The notes beneath the pieces are model-generated. The model was not told the origin of the DNA. It saw nothing but the letters and a program-made list of their open reading frames with translations, and did no database searches. The translations under genes were made by a program, and so were the position numbers. From Pseudomonas sp. BP8 (GTDB taxonomy: Bacteria; Pseudomonadota; Gammaproteobacteria; Pseudomonadales; Pseudomonadaceae), in the NCBI RefSeq assembly GCF_017875955.1, contig NZ_JAGINK010000001.1:4432501-4496500 (forward strand): a stretch of 64,000 nucleotides of DNA, read 5' to 3'. Positions within the stretch are counted from its first letter, which is position 1. Each line of letters starts with the position of its first letter. Below are positions 1 through 7,442 of the stretch, in pieces.

Positions 1-135
1 AAGAGATTTTCAAACGTATCCAGGCTGGCAACCCAGCGCCAGAAAAACACGACGATCAATATTGATCTGCATCGCTCGAGGCCGCACGGATGCGCTTGAC
101 CGATCGGCCCGCCGATGCGGGACTTCTCCTGGCCT
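1..135. other. Intergenic edge, no gene recognised
   Basis: This stretch lies downstream of the minus-strand response regulator that ends at 136. I see no convincing gene on either strand. A short GC-rich palindrome around 103-117 (ATCGG facing CCGAT) could act in 3' processing or termination, but no T-run follows it. Confidence 0.4.
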
Positions 136-489
136 TCAGCCGCCCAGCAGTTCCCGCACCTTGGCGATCAATTCTAGTGGATTGAAGGGTTTTTCAAACA
201 CTGCCACGAACAGTTCGGGGCTCGCCTGGCTGGCTTGCGCGCCACTCATGAGAATGACCGGCAGGTCTTCCAGCAGCAGCTCGCTGCGGATCGCCCTGGC
301 CAACTCCTCGCCATTTTTCCTGGGCATCATGAAGTCGGTGATCACCAGGTCAACCCGTTTCTCCTTCAAGGCCTCGAGCGCCTTGAGCCCATCACCCGCC
401 TTTTCCACCTGATAGCCCTCATCCTCCAGCGCATACGCGAGGATTTCGACGATCAGGTATTCGTCATCGACGATCAGAATGGTATTCAT
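136..489 (-). CDS. Stand-alone receiver-domain response regulator
   Basis: This 117-residue protein is a single CheY-like receiver with no output domain. The acidic pair D8/D9, the phospho-acceptor D52 (in TDFMMP), the switch residue S82 and K100 (in FEKPF) are all present, so it should accept phosphate. It is the last gene of a three-gene minus-strand unit, starting 10 bp after the KaiC-like gene ends and following a PAS histidine kinase. The kinase is the likely phosphodonor and KaiC a possible partner (inference). The start was placed at the ATG directly before the conserved ILIVDDE strand; the open frame runs further upstream, but that part overlaps kaiC and has no family similarity. Its target is unknown. 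Confidence 0.9.
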   Translation of the reverse strand: MNTILIVDDEYLIVEILAYALEDEGYQVEKAGDGLKALEALKEKRVDLVITDFMMPRKNGEELARAIRSELLLEDLPVILMSGAQASQASPELFVAVFEKPFNPLELIAKVRELLGG

Positions 490-499
490 CGGGCTTCCA

Positions 500-1945
500 T
501 CACCCATCCTCCTGCGGCACGGGCGTACCGGAGAGCACCCCGCTGGCGCCCTCGAACGCCTTGTGCAGGGTAATGCCCGCAGCGCCCATGCACAGCTCGT
601 GAAGTGCTGGGTCATGGTCGCTGTCGCGCACCTTGAGGACCGACAGCATACGCCGCAGATGCGCGTCCATTTCGACAAAGCGGGTCAGCATCAGGTTGTC
701 GACGATGCTCGACAGGTCTGGCGCGGGCGCATTGATCTGCGCGCCGAACAGGTCGCGCATCTCCCAGGTCATCAGAATGCTTACATCACGCGCCCGCAAC
801 TCGCCCATCAAGGCGCGGAAAAAGCCATTGAGCCGCCCGGTGTCGACAGCAAGTCGGCTGAATGCACCGAGGCTGTCGATCACCACGCGCTTGGCCCCCG
901 TGGCTTCGACCTGCGCCAACAAGCGCGCGCCGACCTGATCGAGCAGGCCTTCGGTAGTCGGCTGCCAGCTCAACTGCAACGCGCCCGATTGCTCCAGCGC
1001 TGCGAAGTCATAGCCGAGCGCCGTCGCCTTCAGGCGCAGACGTTCAGGTGATTCATAAAAACCGAAATGCAAACCAGGCGCCTGCACGGTCGAGGCCGAC
1101 AAAAACGCCAGCCCCAGGGACGTCTTGCCGATCCCCGAGGGGCCCATCACCAGGCTGGTGGAGCCGAGCGCAAGGCCACCACCGAGGATTTCGTCCAGAG
1201 CCGGCAAGCCTGTGGTAGTCCGGCTGAGCGCAGCCGAACCGGGATGGCTGGGGTGGCTGTACAAGGCCTCCAGGCGCGGGTAGACCTTCAGCCCTGTGCT
1301 ATCGATCAAGCATTCGTGCAACCCCGACAACGCGGCGCTACCGCGGGTCTTGCGCAGCTGGACATGGCGCACGGCACGGCTGCCCACCAGCGTCTCGCCC
1401 AGTTCGATGACGCCATCGACCATGGTGTGTTCAGGGCTGCCCTCCTGCAGGCGTGAGCTGGTCAGCAGCAAGACCGTGCAACCGGCAAAGGCCGCATGCC
1501 CCTGTAGCTCAGAGACAAACTTCTTGGTATCCAGCGTGGTTTCAGCGCGCACCCGCGCATTGAGCAGGCCATCGACAATCAGCAGCGTCGCCTGCTGGCG
1601 AACGATCTCCTGACGCAGCAGGCGAACCACCGCATCCAGGCCTTCCTGCTGCAAGGTATCAAAGGCGCTGACGAACTGGATCTGGTCACCGACCAGGTGC
1701 TGATCGAAAAACTCCAGGGTCGACAGGTACTGGAACAAGCGCTCGTGGGATTCGCTGAGCAGGGTCGCCACCAACACGCGACCGCCGTCCCGCACATGGC
1801 CCCAGGCAAGCTGGTTGGCGAGGATCGTCTTGCCCGCGCCCGGCGGGCCCTGAATGATGTAAGAGGACCCGGATACCAGCCCGCCCTGGAGCAAGACATC
1901 CAGCCCCTCGATTGCCGTGGTCAGTCGCTTGAGTGCTTCTACCAT
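500..1945 (-). CDS. KaiC-like double-domain ATPase
   Basis: The 481-residue protein has two RecA/KaiC domains in tandem, as in cyanobacterial KaiC. Walker A motifs are GPPGAGKT (33-40) and GPSGIGKT (268-275). Glutamates at the KaiC catalytic position follow each one (LSESHE near 65, FYESPE near 298). In the second domain DLSSIVDNL (410-418) aligns with the KaiC segment that carries the S431/T432 phosphorylation pair, here S412/S413. It sits between a PAS histidine kinase (24 bp upstream) and a receiver protein (10 bp downstream), so one transcript is likely. No kaiA or kaiB is nearby, so a true oscillator is not supported. In other bacteria KaiC homologues are linked to stress tolerance or signalling; the role here is unknown. 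Confidence 0.88.
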   Translation of the reverse strand: MVEALKRLTTAIEGLDVLLQGGLVSGSSYIIQGPPGAGKTILANQLAWGHVRDGGRVLVATLLSESHERLFQYLSTLEFFDQHLVGDQIQFVSAFDTLQQEGLDAVVRLLRQEIVRQQATLLIVDGLLNARVRAETTLDTKKFVSELQGHAAFAGCTVLLLTSSRLQEGSPEHTMVDGVIELGETLVGSRAVRHVQLRKTRGSAALSGLHECLIDSTGLKVYPRLEALYSHPSHPGSAALSRTTTGLPALDEILGGGLALGSTSLVMGPSGIGKTSLGLAFLSASTVQAPGLHFGFYESPERLRLKATALGYDFAALEQSGALQLSWQPTTEGLLDQVGARLLAQVEATGAKRVVIDSLGAFSRLAVDTGRLNGFFRALMGELRARDVSILMTWEMRDLFGAQINAPAPDLSSIVDNLMLTRFVEMDAHLRRMLSVLKVRDSDHDPALHELCMGAAGITLHKAFEGASGVLSGTPVPQEDG

Positions 1946-1969
1946 GCTGCATACCTGTTGGATGTCGCG

Positions 1970-3112
1970 TTACAGGGCATCCTTAGCGGCCGGCAGGTAA
2001 AGGCTCATGCACGTGCCCTCGCCCAACCGAGTGGCCACGCAGATGGCGCCATTGCTCTGCTTGGCAAAGCCATACACCTGGCTCAGACCAAGACCAGTAC
2101 CCTTGCCGAAAGCCTTGGTGGTGAAAAACGGTTCGAAAATCCGCGGCAGCACCTGCGGATCAATCCCCGGCCCGCTGTCATGCACGTTGAAACGCACGAA
2201 GCGACCGTGCAAGCCGTCTATCTCACCTGCCAGCTCGACACAGTCCACCTCGAGGCGGATGCAACCCTCACCCTCAATGGCGTCTCGGGCATTGAACAAC
2301 AGGTTGAGCAAGACCATCTGCAGTTGCCCGGCATCGGCGTCGACCTTGGGCATTCCCACCTGCTGGTGCTCCTCCAGCGTTATTTCGCTGGGCAACGCAT
2401 GGGCCAACAGGCCTAGCGTCGAATCGACCAACTCTGCTGGGGTTATGCGGGTGACGCTCAATTGACGGTGGCGGGCAAAACTCAAGAGCTGCTGGGTAAG
2501 CTCGGTGCCGCGCTGGCCGGCGTCGAGAATGTGCTCGAGCAAACGCTGGATCCGCGCAGGATCCTGGCTGCCAATGGCCAGGCGAGCAGAGCTGAGGATA
2601 ATGGTCAGGAGGTTGTTGAAGTCGTGGGCGAGGCCGCCGGTAAGCTGCCCCAGCGCCTCGAGCTTCTGCGCCTGAAACAGTTGGGCGCGCACTGCATCCA
2701 GCTGCAGGGCTGACTCCCGCCGATCGGTGATGTCACGGGTAACCTTGGCCAGGCCAAGCACTTGCCCCTGCTCGTCGCGGATCACATCCAGCGCTGCCAA
2801 GGCCCAGAACTGTGTGCCGTCCTTGCGCACTCGCCAGCCCTCGTCCTGGGCCACGCCCTGATCGAGTGCCTGGCGCAGCAATAGCTCAGGACGCCCATCG
2901 GCGCAGTCCCCGGCGGTGAAGAACAAAGAGAAATGACGGCCAATCACTTCTTCGGCCCGATAGCCCTTGATGCGCTCGGCACCGGCATTCCACGAGACCA
3001 CGCGACCAGTAGGGTCAAGCATGTAAATAGCGTAATCCACCACCGATTGAACGAGTTGTTCATAACGGTTCGGCGGCATTTCGGACTGGTCCAGGCGGTC
3101 GTTTGAAACCAT
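1970..3112 (-). CDS. Soluble PAS-domain sensor histidine kinase
   Basis: This 380-residue protein has an N-terminal PAS domain (about 15-130), then a dimerisation/phosphoacceptor segment with H163 in LAHDFNN, and a C-terminal HATPase domain. N-box residues lie at LLFNARDAI (about 271-279), the G1 box at DSGPGID (312-318) and the G2 box at GTGLGLS (338-344). No membrane segment or signal peptide is seen, so it should sense a cytoplasmic cue. The AHDFNN type H-box is common in kinases that act on single or hybrid receivers. It is the first gene of the kinase-kaiC-receiver unit and its likely phosphate acceptor is the receiver at 136-489 (inference). Confidence 0.9.
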   Translation of the reverse strand: MVSNDRLDQSEMPPNRYEQLVQSVVDYAIYMLDPTGRVVSWNAGAERIKGYRAEEVIGRHFSLFFTAGDCADGRPELLLRQALDQGVAQDEGWRVRKDGTQFWALAALDVIRDEQGQVLGLAKVTRDITDRRESALQLDAVRAQLFQAQKLEALGQLTGGLAHDFNNLLTIILSSARLAIGSQDPARIQRLLEHILDAGQRGTELTQQLLSFARHRQLSVTRITPAELVDSTLGLLAHALPSEITLEEHQQVGMPKVDADAGQLQMVLLNLLFNARDAIEGEGCIRLEVDCVELAGEIDGLHGRFVRFNVHDSGPGIDPQVLPRIFEPFFTTKAFGKGTGLGLSQVYGFAKQSNGAICVATRLGEGTCMSLYLPAAKDAL

Positions 3113-3295
3113 GCAAGCTCCACGGGCACCGCAAAGGAAGGACAGATTAGCGTTGTCTTGAGTCTACTCGAGTCTACTCGCCCTTGGGCGGCGAAGCGAA
3201 GTGTCTTCAGCGGCGTTTGGTAGACACGCTCTTCCCCGGTGCGACCCAAGTCACCTACATCCGCAGTCAAATATGCTTTGATATCAGGCGCTTGG

Positions 3296-3324
3296 TTGAC
3301 GCGGCTATAACGATGGGTTATAAA
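3296..3324 (+). promoter_or_regulatory. Sigma70-type promoter of tRNA-Leu
   Basis: TTGACG and TATAAA are separated by exactly 17 bp, close to the sigma70 consensus. Transcription would begin near 3331, giving a leader of about 57 nt before the tRNA at 3388. Confidence 0.75.
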
Positions 3325-3387
3325 ACGCGCTTGATTGCAAGGCCCTTCCTGTAGAAGCGTGCCGGTCTTACGGGCCCTTTCAAGCGT

Positions 3388-3472
3388 GCGAGTGTGGTGG
3401 AATTGGTATACACAGCAGACTTAAAATCTGTCGGCGTGAGCCTTGCGGGTTCGAGTCCCGCCACTCGCACCA
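3388..3472 (+). tRNA. tRNA-Leu (anticodon TAA)
   Basis: The acceptor stem GCGAGTG pairs with CACTCGC, the TTCGAGTCC T-arm is present, and CCA is encoded at the 3' end. The anticodon loop CTTAAAA gives anticodon TAA (Leu, UUA codons). The long variable arm is typical of tRNA-Leu. A sigma70-like promoter lies upstream and an intrinsic terminator directly follows. Confidence 0.96.
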
Positions 3473-3482
3473 ATCTTCTCTG

Positions 3483-3508
3483 AAAAGGCGCCCATGTGGC
3501 GCCTTTTT
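3483..3508 (+). terminator. Intrinsic terminator after tRNA-Leu
   Basis: GGCGCC stems with flanking A and T runs, a 5-base loop and a T-tract lie 10 bp after the tRNA 3' end. Confidence 0.85.
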
Positions 3509-3576
3509 CGTGTCCGACGGCAATTTGCACACCAACTGCTAGAGTGGAACATGTCTCGGTCCACTGGAACGCTGCC

Positions 3577-3990
3577 ATGCGCTACTCCCTGTTCGACGGC
3601 CAACGTGATGCGATCATCCTGCTTGCGCGCATTCTGCTGATGCTCTTGTTCGTCATCTCTGGCTGGAGCAAATTGACCGGCTTTGAAGGCACTGTGGCCT
3701 ACCTTGGCTCACTGGGCGCGCCTGCGCCGACACTGGCGGCGGCGATTGCCGTGATCATGGAGTTCTTCGTCGCCATCGTGCTGATCCTGGGCTTCTACAC
3801 CCGTCCGCTGGCGTTCCTGTTCGCCCTGTTCGTGTTGGGCACAGCGCTGATTGGCCACCCGTACTGGAACATGGTCGACCCTGAACGCAGCGCCAACATG
3901 ACTCAGTTCTTCAAAAACCTGAGCATCATCGGTGGGCTGCTGTTACTGGCCGTGACGGGTGCCGGGCGGTTCTCGCTGGATCGCCGCTAG
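3577..3990 (+). CDS. DoxX family inner-membrane protein
   Basis: This 137-residue hydrophobic protein has about four membrane helices and the DoxX layout: a first helix with RILLMLLFVISGWSK, a helix beginning near the TLAAAIAVIMEF segment, and the GFYTRPLAFLFALF helix. DoxX proteins are small membrane subunits linked in other bacteria to redox and thiol stress; the role here is not known. The ATG at 3577 is preferred because it directly precedes the conserved N-terminal segment, while upstream codons overlap the tRNA terminator. It stands alone after tRNA-Leu. Confidence 0.85.
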   Translation: MRYSLFDGQRDAIILLARILLMLLFVISGWSKLTGFEGTVAYLGSLGAPAPTLAAAIAVIMEFFVAIVLILGFYTRPLAFLFALFVLGTALIGHPYWNMVDPERSANMTQFFKNLSIIGGLLLLAVTGAGRFSLDRR

Positions 3991-4035
3991 CCCCTGCCGA
4001 GGTTGCGGGCATGATTGGCGTGCCCGCAGCGGTAC

Positions 4036-4230
4036 CTAGTCGTCGACGTCGTCGTGCCAGGCGGGATGATTGTCGTCGTCGCAGTCATCGAGGGTGTCTT
4101 CATCTTCCTCGATCTCGATGTCATCCTCGGCGCCTTGGGCGTCTGCCTCGGGATCGTGGTCTTCATAGAGAAATTCGTGATCGAGCAGATGATCGTGTTC
4201 CGGTTCGGGAAGGTCGTCTTCGTTGTGCAT
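4036..4230 (-). CDS. Small, very acidic protein of unknown function
   Basis: The 64-residue product is dominated by Asp, Glu and His (for example EIEEDEDTLDDCDDDN), with almost no basic residues and a very low expected pI. It has no membrane segment. A good ribosome-binding site (AGGAG, 7 nt before the ATG) supports expression. The composition would suit metal binding or a nucleic-acid mimic, but that is speculation. The single Cys and clustered His/Asp in the C-terminal part are the only potential ligand positions. I do not recognise a named family. Confidence 0.7.
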   Translation of the reverse strand: MHNEDDLPEPEHDHLLDHEFLYEDHDPEADAQGAEDDIEIEEDEDTLDDCDDDNHPAWHDDVDD

Positions 4231-4348
4231 GCCGGGCTCCTGAAATGTGGACGCCTATATAGGCTGATCATTGGCCGCGGTCAATCGCTGGGGGAGTTAA
4301 CGCTGGCTTAACCTGTGCGGACCAGGATGAGGCTTCTCCCTTCAAGCG

Positions 4349-4378
4349 TTATTGCCCGCCATCATGGCGGGCTTTTTT
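4349..4378 (+). terminator. Orphan plus-strand intrinsic terminator
   Basis: A GCCCGCC/GGCGGGC stem is followed by a T6 run. The nearest plus-strand gene ends 360 bp upstream and the intervening gene is on the minus strand, so this may end a DoxX read-through transcript or an unannotated small RNA starting near 4310. Confidence 0.7.
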
Positions 4379-4750
4379 GGTTTTTCGCGGATTTTAGGGC
4401 AGCTGGGTTTTAGGGGTGTGGGGTGTGGGGTGTGGGCTTATCCATTTGATGTGGTGGCGCCACTGGCCCCTTCCGCCCTTACGGCGGGTCACTTTTTTTC
4501 TTGGAAAAAAGTAACCAAAAACCGCCTGCTCCTGCATCCGGCCCTCCGCTGCGCTCCGGGTCCCCTCGCTCCGGTCTTGCTCCGGGAGGACCGCGCTGTA
4601 CGGCCCCTCCTGGGCCTCAGCGCTTTCCGGCCATCCATGGCCTCCACCTCCCTGCGCAAGACCTCCACTCGGCCTTCTGAGGTCGCCAAGTTACGGGCGT
4701 CGCCTGAGCTGGCGTTGTCTTCGATAGTGGCAGGTGGGGTGGATGTTCGG

Positions 4751-4841
4751 GCCTCTTCGCGGGACAAGCCCGCTCCTACAGGATTGGCGCAGATTTGAAT
4801 TCTGCGCAGTACCTGTAGGCGGGCTTGCCCCGCGAAGAGGC
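4751..4841. repeat. REP pair inside element A, module 1
   Basis: Two inverted P. putida-type REPs (CCTCTTCGCGGGACAAG facing CTTGCCCCGCGAAGAGG) flank a short AT-rich spacer. The right copy has lost two bases in CTGTAGGCGGG. Confidence 0.85.
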
Positions 4842-5017
4842 CAGTACTGCCAATGCAAATCGCAGGGCGCAGCCCTGCCAGCCACCCCACAAATCCGCTG
4901 GTAAATAAACAAAGCGAGAGCGCAGCGATTCGCCAGCCGTTGCCCTGGCTCCCCCGGTTGCGGGCGGCGCCTGGGTTGGCGTTATCTTCGATAGTGGCAT
5001 GGGTGGTGGATATTCGG

Positions 5018-5111
5018 GCCTCTTCGCGGGGCAAGCCCGCTCCTACAGGGATTGCGCAAATTTTGAACTCGGCGCAATCCCTGTAGGAGCGGGCTTGCCC
5101 CGCGAAGAGGC
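5018..5111. repeat. REP pair inside element A, module 2
   Basis: Two inverted REPs with intact GGAGCGGGCTTGCCCCGCGA cores flank a spacer with its own dyad (GGATTGCGC facing GCGCAATCC). Confidence 0.88.
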
Positions 5112-5686
5112 CGGGACTGCCAATGCAAATCGCAGGGCGCAGCCCTGCCAGCCACCCCACAAATCCGCTGGTAAATAAACAACGCGAGAGCGCAGCGATT
5201 CGCCTGCCGTTGCCCTGGCTGTTGATCTTGATCTTGATCTACCAGCGACTTCAGGAGGCCGAGTGGAGGTCTTGCGCAGGGAGGTGGAGGCCATGGATGG
5301 CCGGAAAGCGCTGAGGCCCAGGATGGGCCGTACAGCGCGGTCCTCCCGGAGCAAGACCGGAGCGAGGGGACCCGCAGCGCAGCGAAGGGCCGGATGCAGG
5401 AGCAAGCAGTTTTTGGTTACTTTTTTCCAAGAAAAAGTGACCCGCCGTAAGGGCGAAAGGGGCCAGCAGCGCCAGCACACCAAATGGATAAGCCCACAAT
5501 TCAACCCCCAAGCCAAACCAAAGCCCCCCGAATAATCCGCGAAGATCTTTTCTAGCTCACAGGAATTGGCAAGAACACGAAGTGGCCTCAGCGCAAAGAA
5601 CAGTCCTCATCGACAGACCGCCGACATGTTCTTCACGAATTTCTGACAACCCGATAGGCACACTGAATCTGCTTCGTACGTTCTTT

Positions 5687-5717
5687 AAACCCGCCCTAGC
5701 TGGCGGGTTTTCTTTTA
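5687..5717. terminator. Terminator hairpin, possibly bidirectional
   Basis: The AAACCCGCC/GGCGGGTTT stem has a T-rich tail on the plus strand. It lies 29 bp after the end of the minus-strand gene 5746-5949, for which its reverse-strand T-run is short. It could also end an unannotated plus-strand RNA. Confidence 0.65.
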
Positions 5718-5745
5718 TCCGGCAGGCGAACACCGCTGCCAGGTG

Positions 5746-5949
5746 CTACACCCTGCTGCGCCTGCCACGACCAATCATGAAAGCAGTCGTCAGCGCCAGT
5801 AACAACCCCGCACGCTGCACCCACACATTGCTGCTCACTATCGAAAAATCAGGCACGTCTACATCCCAGATGACTGCCACCAACAAACACAGCCCCCCCA
5901 CCCACAGCACCAGCGCCCCCACTACAACATTTACCACCTTGACCTTCAT
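5746..5949 (-). CDS. Small two-helix membrane protein, unknown
   Basis: The 67-residue product has one hydrophobic helix near the N-terminus (VVNVVVGALVLWVGGLCLLVAV) and a second near the C-terminus (AGLLLALTTAFMIG), ending in a basic GRGRRSRV tail. The start was placed at the ATG at 5949 because a GAGG sequence lies 9-12 nt upstream. A longer frame to 6033 exists but adds a low-complexity, unconvincing N-terminus. No family recognised. Confidence 0.55.
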   Translation of the reverse strand: MKVKVVNVVVGALVLWVGGLCLLVAVIWDVDVPDFSIVSSNVWVQRAGLLLALTTAFMIGRGRRSRV

Positions 5950-6056
5950 TACCTTGGCTGCCTCGTGCCGTGATGATACTACGGCATCATTTTGCCACAT
6001 CACAGGCATGGCAACGCTCTTGATATTCATCAAGCGTTAATACTAAAGATATAAAC

Positions 6057-6278
6057 CTAGAGGTAATCGACCCGCCGTGGATCCGCAACGGTCCTGTCAA
6101 CGCGCACGGTGAAGCTGCCCGTAAACCGCTGACGAAGCTCCTTGGGCATGACAAAGGCAAAATGGATCAGCCAGGAGCCGTCACCCAGACGGAAAGTATC
6201 ACCGCGGTAGCGCTCAACCTCCGCCTCATCGATGCCGATATGCAAGGCCAGTTCACTGTTGGTTGGCTCGCTTTCCAT
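6057..6278 (-). CDS. Conserved hypothetical protein, 73 residues
   Basis: This small soluble protein has alternating charged and hydrophobic segments. It starts at an ATG preceded by GAGGAG with ideal spacing. No motif, signal or membrane segment is seen. Codon use resembles neighbouring chromosomal genes, which supports it being real. Function unknown. Confidence 0.65.
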   Translation of the reverse strand: MESEPTNSELALHIGIDEAEVERYRGDTFRLGDGSWLIHFAFVMPKELRQRFTGSFTVRVDRTVADPRRVDYL

Positions 6279-6383
6279 GGCTGCTCCTCAGGCGTCAAAC
6301 CGCAACGCCTTAAAAAAACAGCCCCCCAGCGCTAAGCCACCTTGCGTGGCGCGCCAGAAGGCATCAGGACAGGCACACGCCAA

Positions 6384-6548
6384 TCACGCTTTCGCGGCTT
6401 GGGCTTTGGTCCAGTGCACCTTGGGAGCCGCAGGATTGAAGCCACTGACACCTCTGGCAACCTCCTTGATCGTGCCACCCTTGGAGAGGAACTGCTCGAC
6501 TTGCTCATTCAAACGCTGTTGAGCCTGATTGGCCGCAGAATGGGACAT
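6384..6548 (-). CDS. Small basic protein with FLSKGG segment, 54 residues
   Basis: The product starts MSHSAANQAQQRLNEQ and contains QFLSKGGTIKEV followed by a Lys/Ala-rich tail (VHWTKAQAAKA). A GAGG site lies 7 nt before the ATG. The FL-S-x-GG-x-[IV]-x-EV pattern recalls a segment of the Pseudomonas RNA polymerase-binding protein SutA (FLSRGGKVQEV from memory), but the rest does not match and the acidic SutA N-terminus is missing. It may be a small regulator or DNA/RNA-associated protein; this is a weak inference. Confidence 0.7.
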   Translation of the reverse strand: MSHSAANQAQQRLNEQVEQFLSKGGTIKEVARGVSGFNPAAPKVHWTKAQAAKA

Positions 6549-6713
6549 GCTGACACCTCACTGATGAGCCACCCAGACAGAGGACTCGCCCGACACTATA
6601 CACCGTTGAGTGCAATCGCAGGTTTAAAAGGCAAATAAAGCCTGATCGACCCACATTTTCGGCAGATCTCAGCAAAATGGCGCACGATGAAGTTGCGCTG
6701 CAGCGCCCTCGTA

Positions 6714-7010
6714 TCAATCCTGCTCGGTCAACTCGCACACCCCGTTTGCCCCGGCCTTACCGGTATAGGACACGCTCGCATCACCGTCAGGGTTAACCAT
6801 GAGCGAGACAGTGACACCACCGCCCTTGGCCTCGAAGTAGGTGTCGCTGAATTTCTTCAGCTTGGCCTCCTTGCCATTGATATAGACCGGCCCGCCTTCA
6901 TCGGCGTGAACCTCGATGCCCCCTGGACAGGTGGCATTGACCAGCGGGATCCCCGCATTGGCAAAACCTGCGACCGACACCAGCACGGCACCCCATAGCA
7001 TTTGCTTCAT
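6714..7010 (-). CDS. Small exported protein of unknown function
   Basis: The 98-residue precursor begins with a clear signal peptide (MKQMLWGAVLVSVAGFANA, cleavage expected after ANA). The mature part is about 79 residues with two cysteines (in ATCPGG and GVCEL) that could form a disulfide, and several glycine-rich turns. A strong ribosome-binding site (AGGAGG) precedes the ATG. It is probably periplasmic. No named domain recognised. Confidence 0.8.
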   Translation of the reverse strand: MKQMLWGAVLVSVAGFANAGIPLVNATCPGGIEVHADEGGPVYINGKEAKLKKFSDTYFEAKGGGVTVSLMVNPDGDASVSYTGKAGANGVCELTEQD

Positions 7011-7174
7011 GGAACCTCCTACTCAATCGACTACCCAGTTTTCAGCAATAGCGCATTTCAGGGTAATGCGCCTGTCTTAGAACAACGAAATGAGAGGATT
7101 TACCGCCGACTCGCCGCGATAGCAAAGCCCTGGAAAGACTGAAGCTTCGCAACTCCTGCTTTTTCCGACCCACA

Positions 7175-7210
7175 AAGAAAAACCCCGCAGACGTTAATCT
7201 GCGGGGCTTT
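7175..7210 (-). terminator. Intrinsic terminator after tRNA-Cys
   Basis: On the minus strand, GCCCCGCAGA pairs with TCTGCGGGG, with flanking A and T runs, just past the tRNA 3' end. Confidence 0.85.
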
Positions 7211-7216
7211 CGAATA

Positions 7217-7290
7217 TGGAGGCCGAGGTCGGAATCGAACCGGCGTAGACGGATTTGCAATCCGGAGCATAACCACTTTGCTACTCGGCC
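7217..7290 (-). tRNA. tRNA-Cys (anticodon GCA)
   Basis: The 74-nt gene has acceptor stem GGCCGAG/CTCGGCC, anticodon loop TTGCAAA (GCA, Cys), T-arm GGTTCGATTCC and an encoded 3' CCA. It is followed on the same strand by an intrinsic terminator. Confidence 0.96.
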
Positions 7291-7442
7291 TCAAGGTTGG
7301 ATCTAGCCGCTTTCGCTAAGCTATCTCCTTGAAACTTCAGGGCTTTTTCAAGCTTGCTGCGCTTCAATGGACGCCATTATGTCTGCATTCGATTAACCTT
7401 GCAACCCCCTGATCAGAAAAAATCTTCAAGGGGTTCAAGGTG

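Larger units (their letters stand above)
4433..5495. repeat. Composite palindromic element A
   Basis: Left arm 4433-4684 and right arm 5249-5495 are near-perfect inverted copies of each other, both beginning from the outside with GGGCTTATCCATTTG. Between them lie two diverged tandem modules (about 4667-4955 and 4956-5248), each with a REP pair at its centre. The outermost 40-50 bp on both sides (to about 4384 and 5545) also look related. Short open frames in the arms (Arg/Ser-rich, or LLLHPALRC-like) are likely spurious. The same element occurs at 40108-41588, and one end at 24712-24815. It contains no transposase. Confidence 0.9.

Noticed and set aside
62..412. Open frame on the plus strand opposite the response regulator
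   Set aside because: It mirrors the regulator gene; Ser/Thr-rich composition and no family features.
3162..3182. Tandem 10-bp repeat GAGTCTACTC upstream of the histidine kinase
   Set aside because: Only two units; could be chance and no function is indicated.
3987..4271. 94-residue minus-strand frame overlapping the acidic protein
   Set aside because: Lacks the good ribosome-binding site and has random-looking Thr/Arg-rich sequence; the 64-residue acidic frame is better supported.
4489..5160. Long frames within element A (223 residues and others)
   Set aside because: They read through inverted arms and REP pairs in several frames at once and contain internal repeats dictated by DNA; judged spurious.
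5582..6040. 152-residue plus-strand frame
   Set aside because: Crosses a terminator hairpin and is antisense to a better-supported membrane protein gene.
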